Shown here in pieces: positions 1 to 5,278 of a stretch of DNA of 6,508 nucleotides. The notes beneath the pieces are model-generated. The model saw only the letters and a list, made by a program, of their open reading frames with translations. It was not told the DNA's origin and did no database searches. Both the position numbers and the translations under genes were made by a program. Source of the DNA: Chthoniobacterales bacterium (GTDB taxonomy: Bacteria > Verrucomicrobiota > Verrucomicrobiia > Chthoniobacterales > UBA10450). Location: assembly GCA_013695905.1 (NCBI GenBank), contig JACCZQ010000187.1:1-6508 (forward strand). The letters run 5' to 3'. Within the stretch, counting starts at the first letter, position 1. Each line of letters begins with the position of its first letter.

Positions 1-6
1 AAGTTC

Positions 7-47
7 GTGATCGCAGAATGCGATCACCAGCACGGCTGGAGCCGTGC
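7..47. repeat. Two tandem perfect hairpins upstream of thiG
   Basis: Two perfect inverted repeats stand back to back. The first has arms GTGATCGC (7-14) and GCGATCAC (20-27), an 8-bp stem around a 5-base loop. The second has arms GCACGGC (30-36) and GCCGTGC (41-47), a 7-bp stem around the tetraloop TGGA. No T-run follows either, so they are not canonical rho-independent terminators. They could be a REP-like interspersed element or an mRNA 3'-end structure of a gene lying left of the window. No end of an upstream gene can be recognised in 1-112; in particular there is no ThiS-type Gly-Gly C terminus. Confidence 0.6.
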
Positions 48-97
48 GCTCCCCGGAAGGCTTGCTCGCGCGCCGGATTTCGAGCGACGTGCAGTTG

Positions 98-106
98 TGA
101 TACACT
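98..106 (+). promoter_or_regulatory. Candidate extended -10 promoter of thiG, possibly giving a leaderless mRNA
   Basis: TGATACACT reads as an extended -10 (TG, one base, then TACACT, four of six matches to TATAAT). Only six bases separate it from the thiG ATG at 113, so a normal start point 6-8 bases downstream would fall at or next to the A of the ATG. There is no Shine-Dalgarno sequence in 85-112. The -35 is poor: TTTCGA at 78-83 with a 17-bp spacer, as expected if an extended -10 compensates. Inferred from sequence only. Confidence 0.4.
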
Positions 107-112
107 CCCTCG

Positions 113-910
113 ATGTCCGACAAGCCAGCCAGGCTGAAGATCGCCGACCGCGAGTTCACCTCGCGGCTGCTGCTTGGCACCGGGAAGTTCGCCTCGAACG
201 AACTGATGAGCGACGCGCTGGAGGCGAGCGGCACGGAAATCGTGACGGTGGCGCTCCGCCGCGCTGACCTCACCGGCAAAGCCGATCCGTACGCGAACAT
301 CCTCGAGTTCATCGACCCAAAACGCTACCTGCTGCTTCCGAACACGAGCGGCGCGCGCAACGCCACCGAAGCCGTCCGCCTCGCGCGGCTGGCGGTCACC
401 GCCGGCTTGCCGAATTGGGTCAAGCTGGAGATTCACCCGGACCCGCGTTACCTGCTCCCCGATCCGGTGGAGACGTTCGCGGCGGCAGAGATTCTGGTGA
501 AGGAAGGATTTGTGGTCCTTCCTTATATCAACGCCGATCCCGTGCTGGCGAAACGGCTGCAGGATATTGGCACCGCCACCGTCATGCCGCTCGGCTCCCC
601 GATCGGCAGCAACCGCGGCATCGAAACGCGCGCGCAGATCGAGATCATCATCGAACAAGCCACCGTTCCCGTCGTGGTGGACGCTGGCCTCGGCGCCCCG
701 AGCCAAGCCGCGGAAGCGATGGAAATGGGCGCCGACGCCGTGCTGGTGAACACCGCCATCGCCATCGCATCCGATCCGAGCAGAATGGCACAAGCCTTCC
801 GCAAAGCCGTCGAAGCCGGCCGCGAAGCGCGGGAGATCGGCCTCGCCGAAGCGCGGGCGACGGCCAGCGCCACCAGCCCGCTCACCGGCTTCTTCACGTC
901 AGCGGGGTAA
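113..910 (+). CDS. thiG: Thiazole synthase ThiG
   Basis: ThiG condenses 1-deoxy-D-xylulose 5-phosphate, dehydroglycine and the thiocarboxylate of the sulfur carrier ThiS into the thiazole phosphate moiety of thiamin, in the cytoplasm. The 265-residue product has the usual ThiG length and aligns by eye along its whole length. It contains an N-terminal LLLGTGKF (19-26), LPNTSG (75-80), WVKLEIHPD (102-110) with the Schiff-base lysine K104 and nearby E106, [12 protein letters not shown] (158-169), [29 protein letters not shown] (188-216, written here as its extent plus key D190) forming the phosphate-binding TIM-barrel end, and a C-terminal PLTGF. K104, E106 and D190 match B. subtilis K96, E98 and D182 with a constant offset of 8 (numbers from memory). 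The ATG at 113 lacks a Shine-Dalgarno sequence. No thiS, thiH, thiO or thiE is adjacent, so the partners must lie elsewhere or left of the window. Confidence 0.97.
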   Translation: MSDKPARLKIADREFTSRLLLGTGKFASNELMSDALEASGTEIVTVALRRADLTGKADPYANILEFIDPKRYLLLPNTSGARNATEAVRLARLAVTAGLPNWVKLEIHPDPRYLLPDPVETFAAAEILVKEGFVVLPYINADPVLAKRLQDIGTATVMPLGSPIGSNRGIETRAQIEIIIEQATVPVVVDAGLGAPSQAAEAMEMGADAVLVNTAIAIASDPSRMAQAFRKAVEAGREAREIGLAEARATASATSPLTGFFTSAG

Positions 911-930
911 GCGCGTCGTCGTGCTGTAGC

Positions 931-949
931 CGCTTGCCTGTGGCAAGCG
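931..949. repeat. Perfect hairpin between convergent genes
   Basis: CGCTTGCC (931-938), loop TGT, GGCAAGCG (942-949): a perfect 8-bp stem with a 3-base loop. It lies in the 80-base gap between the thiG stop (910) and the stop of the convergent 84-codon gene (991). No T-run follows on either strand, so it is not a classical intrinsic terminator, although it could block 3' exonuclease or act as a REP-like element. The rest of the gap shows nothing further except the short palindrome CCGGCCGG near 977-984. Confidence 0.6.
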
Positions 950-990
950 CGGGTTGTGCTTTCCCAGCCCAAGAACCGGCCGGAACGATG

Positions 991-1245
991 CTAAATACCC
1001 GCAGCCGGCGTGGTCCCCGTCTCGTTCAGCAGCCGCTCGGTCGTGTCGTTATAGAATTGCCACTGCCGCCCGCCGAGGCGGCGCACGACACGCCAGCCGT
1101 TCTGGTTCGCAAAGTCCGTCAGCTGCCCGGCATCGAACCGCTGCAGGATGCGCACCTCCGTCGGGTGCGTGATGAAACATTCCGGCCGGCGCGACAACTC
1201 CGAGGCGATCTTCCCCTGCATCGCCGAAAGCGGGTCAGAGGTCAT
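991..1245 (-). CDS. Small hypothetical protein, 84 aa
   Basis: I do not recognise this protein. It is soluble-looking and mixed-charge, with no signal peptide or membrane segment. A central stretch ITHPTEVRILQRFD (residues 25-38) is followed by NQNGWRVVRRLGGRQWQFYND (48-68; core GWRVVRRLGGRQ), which looks like a folded domain with an amphipathic helix and a basic strand rather than random translation of GC-rich DNA. Its ATG (1243-1245) lies inside the end of the upstream 56-codon gene; the two overlap by 11 bases in different frames, which suggests translational coupling. There is no good Shine-Dalgarno sequence of its own. A second Met at residue 9 is a possible alternative start. It converges on thiG. 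Existence is likely, function unknown. Confidence 0.65.
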   Translation of the reverse strand: MTSDPLSAMQGKIASELSRRPECFITHPTEVRILQRFDAGQLTDFANQNGWRVVRRLGGRQWQFYNDTTERLLNETGTTPAAGI

Positions 1246-1405
1246 CGACTTCGTCCGTGACGCGCCGCGCCAGCGGCTCGTTCTTCTCCGCCTTTTTGCC
1301 CGGCATCGTCGGCGGCGGCTTGGCCGGCCGATTCAATTTCTTCCCCAGCGCCTTCTGCGCCTTTTCGCCGGCGGACGGGCCACGCGCACTCGGTTTCTCT
1401 GCCAT
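1235..1405 (-). CDS. Small basic, proline- and lysine-rich hypothetical protein, 56 aa
   Basis: This reading frame starts at the ATG at 1403-1405 and ends with TGA at 1235-1237. It is supported by the best ribosome binding site in the window: GAGGAG on the - strand (1415-1420), nine bases before the ATG. The 56-residue product is rich in Lys, Ala and Pro (for example KALGKKLNRPAKPPP, residues 19-33) and ends in an acidic tail TDEVDDL. It is probably largely disordered, with no membrane segment. The basic body with acidic tail would fit a nucleic-acid- or ribosome-associated peptide, but that is a guess. The 84-codon gene starts within its last codons. It is divergent from the arginine operon, with 102 bases between the starts. 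Confidence 0.65.
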   Translation of the reverse strand: MAEKPSARGPSAGEKAQKALGKKLNRPAKPPPTMPGKKAEKNEPLARRVTDEVDDL

Positions 1406-1414
1406 ACTTGCAAG

Positions 1415-1420
1415 CTCCTC
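1415..1420 (-). promoter_or_regulatory. Strong Shine-Dalgarno sequence of the 56-codon gene
   Basis: GAGGAG on the - strand, nine bases upstream of the ATG at 1405. It fixes the start of the small gene and is the only clear Shine-Dalgarno sequence among the eight coding regions of the window. Confidence 0.7.
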
Positions 1421-1443
1421 ATGTTGAGAAACGAACGCCGCTC

Positions 1444-1465
1444 CCGACCCGGCTGTTTCGGTCGG
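1444..1465. other. Hairpin in the divergent intergenic leader
   Basis: CCGACC (1444-1449) and GGTCGG (1460-1465) form a 6-bp stem around a 10-base loop in the 102-base gap between the 56-codon gene (- strand) and the arginine operon (+ strand). This gap must hold the promoters of both directions, yet no convincing -35/-10 pair is visible. The best trace is TACGGT at 1495-1500, seven bases before the ATG at 1508. The stem is short for GC-rich DNA and could be chance; an operator or RNA leader structure is possible. Confidence 0.25.
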
Positions 1466-1507
1466 CGGTGGTGGCACCCTCTCCCGCCTTGGGCTACGGT
1501 GGCGGCG

Positions 1508-2752
1508 ATGTTTTCTGAGACTGTAGAACTGCGTGGCCACATCATTGATTCGCTGATTCTCCCCAAGGTGCTGGATGAAATCCTGACCCGCGGGGCGAAT
1601 TTCAAAATCGACGAGATCAAGATCGGCCAGAACCGCGTCGATCAAAGCTATGCCCGGATCGAAGTCTCTTCCCCCGCGGAGGAAACCCTCAACGACACCC
1701 TCCTCCGCCTCCGGCAGCACGGCGCCGAGGTCCTCGAGAAAGCCGCGGTGCAGCTCGCCGCCGCGCCCTCCGACGGCGTTTTCCCCGACGACTTCTACGT
1801 CACCACAAATCAGCGGACGGTCATCTGCCTCGACGGCGAAGAGGTGGAGGTGCAGCCCGCGATCATGGACTGCGGCATCGCCGTTGATCCCGCCGGCAAA
1901 ACCGCCACAGCCGTCCGTTTTCATGAAGTCCGGAACGGCACACAAGTCGTCGTCGGGCAGAAAGGCATCCGCGTCGTGCCGGTGCAGCGCTCCACCTCCC
2001 GCACCGATGAATTCGAATTCATGGCGACGAGCCTCTCCTCCGAACAGCCGAAGAGCGCCGCCATTCGCCAGATGGCTCGGGAGTTCACCCGCGCCCGCGC
2101 GGATGGTGGCAAGACGTTGCTCGTCGCCGGGCCGCCGGTCGTGCATACCGGCGCGTCCGAGCACCTCGAGAACCTCATCAACGCCGGCCACGTCGATGTG
2201 CTGTTCGCCGGCAACGGCCTCGCCGTGCACGACATCGAGCACGCGCTCTTCGGCACCTACCTCGGCGTCGATCTCCATCGCGGAGCGGCCGCTGATCGTG
2301 GCCACGAGAATCAGCTGCGCGCGATCAACGCCATCCGCCGCGCGGGCGGCATCGCTGCGGCCGTCGATTCCGGGTTGCTGCAGAAAGGCATCATGCACGC
2401 CTGCGTGCAACGGAAGGTGAAGGTGGTCCTCGCCGGCTCCATCCGCGATGACGGACCGCTGCCGGAAGTGATCACCGACACCGTCGAAGCGCAGAAAGCG
2501 ATGCGCGCCGCGCTCGAAGGCGTCACCGTCGCCTTGATGATGGGAACCATGCTCCACTCCATGGCCACAGCGAGCCTGCTGCCCGCCACCGTGAAGACGC
2601 TCTGCGTGGACATCAATCCCGCGGCCGTGAGTAAGCTGACCGATCCGCGGAACTTTCAGGCGCTGGGGCTCGTCACCGATATCGAGCTCTTCCTGCGCGA
2701 GTTGCTGACCAATCTCAGCACCGCCGCGAACGGCAGCGCCGGCTCCAAATAA
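1508..2752 (+). CDS. TIGR00300 (LOR/SDH) family protein, probable ornithine cyclodeaminase
   Basis: This is a 414-residue full-length member of the family long annotated as LOR/SDH bifunctional enzyme conserved region (TIGR00300). Family members studied in methanogenic archaea, and as the C-terminal half of cyanobacterial AgrE/ArgZ, make proline from ornithine with loss of ammonia, using NAD as cofactor. The N-terminal family region (about 1-100) contains LRGHIIDSLILPKVLD and FYVTTNQRTVI (96-106). A middle part carries MDCGIAVDP (120-128). The C-terminal Rossmann-like part begins at LLVAGPPVVHTG (204-215) and continues with VLFAGNGLAVHDIEHALFGT (231-250), GGIAAAVDSG (280-289), KVVLAGSIRDDGPLPE (305-320) and VALMMGTMLHSMA (341-353). 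The frame is open upstream to 1148, but that stretch is antisense to the small genes and unlike the family, so the ATG at 1508 is chosen. No Shine-Dalgarno is visible. It is followed after 7 bases by the arginine dihydrolase gene, which would supply its substrate. Family certain; reaction inferred from family and partner. Confidence 0.9.
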   Translation: MFSETVELRGHIIDSLILPKVLDEILTRGANFKIDEIKIGQNRVDQSYARIEVSSPAEETLNDTLLRLRQHGAEVLEKAAVQLAAAPSDGVFPDDFYVTTNQRTVICLDGEEVEVQPAIMDCGIAVDPAGKTATAVRFHEVRNGTQVVVGQKGIRVVPVQRSTSRTDEFEFMATSLSSEQPKSAAIRQMAREFTRARADGGKTLLVAGPPVVHTGASEHLENLINAGHVDVLFAGNGLAVHDIEHALFGTYLGVDLHRGAAADRGHENQLRAINAIRRAGGIAAAVDSGLLQKGIMHACVQRKVKVVLAGSIRDDGPLPEVITDTVEAQKAMRAALEGVTVALMMGTMLHSMATASLLPATVKTLCVDINPAAVSKLTDPRNFQALGLVTDIELFLRELLTNLSTAANGSAGSK

Positions 2753-2759
2753 TCGAGCC

Positions 2760-3566
2760 ATGCGCGACCTGCTCCTCTGCCCGCCCGATCACTACAGCAT
2801 CCAATACGAGATCAACCCGTGGATGAGCCGCGCCCGCGGCGCCGACACGCCGATGGTGCAGGCGCAATGGCGCGGCCTCTACGAGAAGCTTTGCAGCCTG
2901 CAGGCGAATGTGTCGCTCATCACGCCGCAGCCGAAGCTGCCCGACATGGTCTTCACCGCGAATGCCGGCCTCGCCGTCGGCCGCCGTTTCATCCCGAGTA
3001 ATTTCCGGCACCAGGAACGTTCCGGCGAAGCGGCGTTCTTCGCGCAGTTCATGGAGGAGAAAGGCTACGAAGTCGTCTGGCTGCCGCCGGATCTCTACTT
3101 CGAAGGCGAGGGCGACGCGCTCTTCGGCGGCGACGCACTCTTCTGCGGCTACAAATTCCGCACCGATATCCAGGCCCATCGCGCCGTCGCCGACATCTTC
3201 AGCTGCCTCGTCATCTCCGTCGAACTGGTGGACCCCCGCTTCTATCACATCGACACCTGCTTCTGCCCGCTGCCGGCCGAGAGCGGCTACTGGTTCCCGG
3301 AGGCCTTCGACGAATATGGACAGCGCGCCATCCGCGACCGGCTCCCGAACATTATCGATGTCTCCGCGGAAGAAGCGCAGGTCTTCTGCTGCAATTCCGT
3401 CGTGCTCGACAAAGACATCGTCATGCCCGCCGGCGCACCGAACCTCGTCGCGCAGCTGACCGAGCGTGGCTACACCTGCCACACCTTGCAGATGTGCGAA
3501 TTCCTGAAAGCCGGCGGCGCCTGCAAGTGTCTTACGATGTTCATGCCGCAGCGGCAGGAGGTGTAG
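2760..3566 (+). CDS. Arginine dihydrolase-like protein (guanidine-modifying superfamily, ArgZ/AgrE N-domain type)
   Basis: The 268-residue product is a stand-alone version of the N-terminal domain of cyanobacterial ArgZ/AgrE, which hydrolyses arginine to ornithine, CO2 and two ammonia. Motifs in order are YEINPWM (16-22), the FTANAG signature (65-70) with N68, FEGEGDALF (114-122) with E115 and D119, FYHIDTCFCPL (161-171) with H163, and the C-terminal GGACKCLTM (252-260) with the probable nucleophile C257. N19, N68, E115, H163 and C257 correspond by motif to ArgZ N22, N71, E118, H168 and C264 (numbers from memory). The Asn in FTANAG, where arginine deiminases have Asp, is the residue linked to the dihydrolase outcome. 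Twelve cysteines in 268 residues is high. The gene starts 7 bases after the TIGR00300 gene without a clear Shine-Dalgarno, so it is probably cotranscribed and coupled. It ends in tandem stops TAG TGA (3564-3569). Agmatinase-, deiminase- or dimethylargininase-type activity is less likely but not excluded. Confidence 0.88.
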   Translation: MRDLLLCPPDHYSIQYEINPWMSRARGADTPMVQAQWRGLYEKLCSLQANVSLITPQPKLPDMVFTANAGLAVGRRFIPSNFRHQERSGEAAFFAQFMEEKGYEVVWLPPDLYFEGEGDALFGGDALFCGYKFRTDIQAHRAVADIFSCLVISVELVDPRFYHIDTCFCPLPAESGYWFPEAFDEYGQRAIRDRLPNIIDVSAEEAQVFCCNSVVLDKDIVMPAGAPNLVAQLTERGYTCHTLQMCEFLKAGGACKCLTMFMPQRQEV

Positions 3567-3621
3567 TGAATGGTGCTACGTGACTGGTGAATGGCACCAT
3601 CCACTGATCACCCATCACTCT
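3566..3621. repeat. Symmetric heptamer-phased repeat element (4 + 4 units)
   Basis: Eight consecutive 7-base units run without slippage. The first four begin with GTG (units at 3566, 3573, 3580, 3587; units 1 and 4 are both GTGAATG). The last four carry CAC at positions 2-4 (units at 3594, 3601, 3608, 3615; for example GCACCAT and TCACCCA). Because GTG and CAC are complementary, the two halves can pair in more than one register: ATGGTGC (3570-3576) pairs with GCACCAT (3594-3600), and alternatively GTGAATGG (3587-3594) with CCATCCAC (3597-3604), one mismatch. It starts on the last base of the dihydrolase stop codon and fills most of the gap to the next gene. It looks like a noncoding interspersed element; a role as mRNA 3' end or protein target is conjecture. 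Confidence 0.6.
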
Positions 3622-3637
3622 GCGCGAGTGCAGCGTC

Positions 3638-4327
3638 ATGACCGCCGCCGCGCCCGCTGTGAGCCGCACCCGCAAAAGCGCAGGTGCCATTCTCATTTTC
3701 GCGGCGGTGACATTCTGGCTGGCGTGGCTGTTCATGCCGGATGCCGGCACGAATGACGCCGCTCGTATCCAGGAGGTCGTGCGGGAACATCGCGGCTCCG
3801 TGTTCCTCTCGCTAATCGTGCAGATCATCTCTTCCGTCGCTTTCGTGCCGGCGGTGTTGCTGATCGCGCGGCTGCCACTCGCGCAGGCGCAGCGGCGCGT
3901 CTTCGTCGGTGGCGCGTTGCTGCTCATCGGCGCTATGGGCATGTGCGCTGACGCCATTTTCCACCTCGCCGCCTACTCCATGACAGCTGACGGCGTCGCC
4001 GCCGAAAACATGCACCGGTCCATGATGCTGCTCCAGACCGAAGGCATTCGTTTCCTGCTGCCGCTGCTCCTGTCGTTTCTCATCGGCGGTATCGTCCTCG
4101 CTCTCGGCCTGCAGCACGCCGGCCTCGCCTCGCCTGGCCCGGTGATGGTGTTCGCCTCCGCGATCGCTACAGCGGGCGTCGGAGGAATCACCGCCGCAGC
4201 CATGGATGCCGGCCGCTACGCGGTGGTGCTGCTCTTCTTGGGTTTGTTCGCGCTCGCCCTGGTGTGGCTCGGGGTTGAACTGATGCGCCCGCAGCAAAAG
4301 CCGAAGCTGAAGCCGAAGCGGAGGTAG
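3638..4327 (+). CDS. Six-helix integral membrane protein of unknown function
   Basis: The 229-residue product has six predicted membrane segments by hydrophobicity: about 15-33, 55-78, 88-112, 137-158, 167-188 and 193-216. Both termini are basic (SRTRK near the N terminus, KPKLKPKRR at the C terminus), which by the positive-inside rule puts them in the cytoplasm. The layout, with a polar stretch 35-53 after helix 1 and MTADGVAAENMHRSM (115-129) between helices 3 and 4, resembles DUF4386-type proteins of similar size, but I cannot confirm membership. No catalytic motif is seen. The ATG at 3638 has no Shine-Dalgarno sequence and lies 16 bases after the heptamer element. It is followed by 86 bases without visible content and then an intrinsic terminator, so it may end its own transcript or the one begun at the arginine operon. 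Confidence 0.75.
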   Translation: MTAAAPAVSRTRKSAGAILIFAAVTFWLAWLFMPDAGTNDAARIQEVVREHRGSVFLSLIVQIISSVAFVPAVLLIARLPLAQAQRRVFVGGALLLIGAMGMCADAIFHLAAYSMTADGVAAENMHRSMMLLQTEGIRFLLPLLLSFLIGGIVLALGLQHAGLASPGPVMVFASAIATAGVGGITAAAMDAGRYAVVLLFLGLFALALVWLGVELMRPQQKPKLKPKRR

Positions 4328-4413
4328 TGTTGTTGTTCAGCCTCTCAGCAGCGCCGTGACCGCGATGAACTACCACCTACCGCCGACGCCGCGCGCTTCT
4401 TCCTCCGGGGAGC

Positions 4414-4440
4414 GCCCCGAAAGCTTTCGGGGCTGTTTTT
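4414..4440 (+). terminator. Rho-independent terminator
   Basis: A perfect 20-base palindrome (4414-4433, half-site GCCCCGAAAG) forms an 8-bp GC-rich stem with an AGCT loop and is followed by TG and then TTTTT (4436-4440). It ends + strand transcription after the membrane protein gene. There is no A-run on the left side, so it should be one-directional. The flanks GGGG-A-GCGCC (4407-4416) and GGCGCCCC (4441-4448) are also complementary except for one bulged base, so an alternative outer pairing could form. Confidence 0.85.
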
Positions 4441-4507
4441 GGCGCCCCGCCGAAAACATCTGGGGACGTTCGCCACGCCCGAGATCCCCGCTGCCAAGCC
4501 AACCCCA

Positions 4508-5254
4508 ATGCTAAACGGCCAACGCATCATCGTCGTCATGCCGGCCTGCAACGCCGCGCGCACCCTGCGCCAGACGTACGACAAAGTCATGGCGCAAGGC
4601 ATCGTCGACCTCATCATCATGGTCGAAGACGCCAGCAACGACGAAACTGTCGCCATTGCCCGCACGCTCGAGCGCGTGCAGGTCGAGGTGCATCCGAGGA
4701 ACCGCGGCGACGGCGGCAACCAGAAGACCTGCTACCGCCTCGCGCTCGCCGCCGGAGCCGACATCGTCATCATGCTCCACCCGGATTATCAATACACGCC
4801 GCAACTGATCCCCGCGATGGCGGCGATGGTCAGCAGCGGGTTGTATCCGTGCGTGCTCGGCTCCCGCATCCTCGGCGGCGGAGCCCTGCGCGGCGGGATG
4901 CCGGTCTGGAAGTACATCGCGAATCGCGTCCTCACGTTCTTCGACAACATCATGTTCGGCGCGAAGCTCTCGGAATATCACACCGGTTACCGCGCGTTTT
5001 CGCGGCGGCTGCTGGAGCGGTTGCCGCTTGAGAATAACTCCGATGATTTCGTCTTCGACAATCAGGTGCTCGCGCAGGTGCTCTGGTTAAGCGAACCGAT
5101 CGGCAAGATCACTCGCCCGGCGAACTACCAGCCGGAAGCCTCCTCCATTAATTTTCGCCGCAGCGTGCGCTACGGCTTCGGGTGTTTGGCGACGGCGCTG
5201 CAGTTTCGCCTCGCGCGGCTGGGCCTGGCCGCGGCGCCCGTGCCCACGCGGTGA
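4508..5254 (+). CDS. Family 2 glycosyltransferase, DPM1/polyprenyl-phosphate-sugar synthase-like
   Basis: The 248-residue protein is a single GT-A catalytic domain without membrane helices. It transfers a sugar from an activated nucleotide sugar; family relatives often use polyprenyl phosphate as acceptor at the inner face of the cytoplasmic membrane. Motifs are IIVVMPACNAARTL (7-20), the nucleotide-binding VEDASNDET (39-47; E40-D41 for the usual DD), NRGDGGNQ (65-72), the metal-site HPDYQY (91-96), GYRAFSR (160-166) and FVFDNQ (181-186). The frame is open from a TTG at 4439, but that codon lies in the terminator T-run, so the ATG at 4508, just before the first beta strand, is chosen. No Shine-Dalgarno and no clear promoter were found between the terminator and the start. 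The TMTC-like gene follows after 24 bases in the same frame, suggesting an operon and a shared pathway: the transferase may make the lipid-linked sugar that the membrane protein uses. Substrate unknown. Confidence 0.88.
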   Translation: MLNGQRIIVVMPACNAARTLRQTYDKVMAQGIVDLIIMVEDASNDETVAIARTLERVQVEVHPRNRGDGGNQKTCYRLALAAGADIVIMLHPDYQYTPQLIPAMAAMVSSGLYPCVLGSRILGGGALRGGMPVWKYIANRVLTFFDNIMFGAKLSEYHTGYRAFSRRLLERLPLENNSDDFVFDNQVLAQVLWLSEPIGKITRPANYQPEASSINFRRSVRYGFGCLATALQFRLARLGLAAAPVPTR

Positions 5255-5278
5255 AGCTTGCCTGCCGAACCGATACCT

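Noticed and set aside
7..267. 86-codon frame across the left edge
   Set aside because: It continues in the wrong frame into thiG and crosses both hairpins; no recognisable protein ending (such as ThiS) is present.
415..1260. 281-codon + strand frame overlapping thiG and the gap after it
   Set aside because: Arg/His/Ser-rich translation typical of a GC-rich off-frame shadow; it runs over the convergent small genes.
1148..1507. 120-codon upstream extension of the TIGR00300 gene
   Set aside because: It is antisense to the small-gene pair, Arg-rich and unlike the family N terminus, which fits the ATG at 1508.
1650..2420. 256-codon + strand frame inside the TIGR00300 gene
   Set aside because: Ser/Pro/Arg-rich shadow frame within a well conserved gene.
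1235..2761. 508-codon open frame on the - strand opposite the TIGR00300 gene
   Set aside because: It mirrors the codon bias of the conserved + strand gene and its translation is low-complexity His/Gly/Asp-rich. Only its last 56 codons, with their own Shine-Dalgarno, look real.
3566..3637. CRISPR array or attachment site at the heptamer element
   Set aside because: The units are 7 bases long without spacers, and no integrase or cas gene is near.
4439..4507. TTG start extending the GT2 by 23 codons
   Set aside because: The TTG lies in the T-run of the terminator, and the extension is not part of the GT-A fold.
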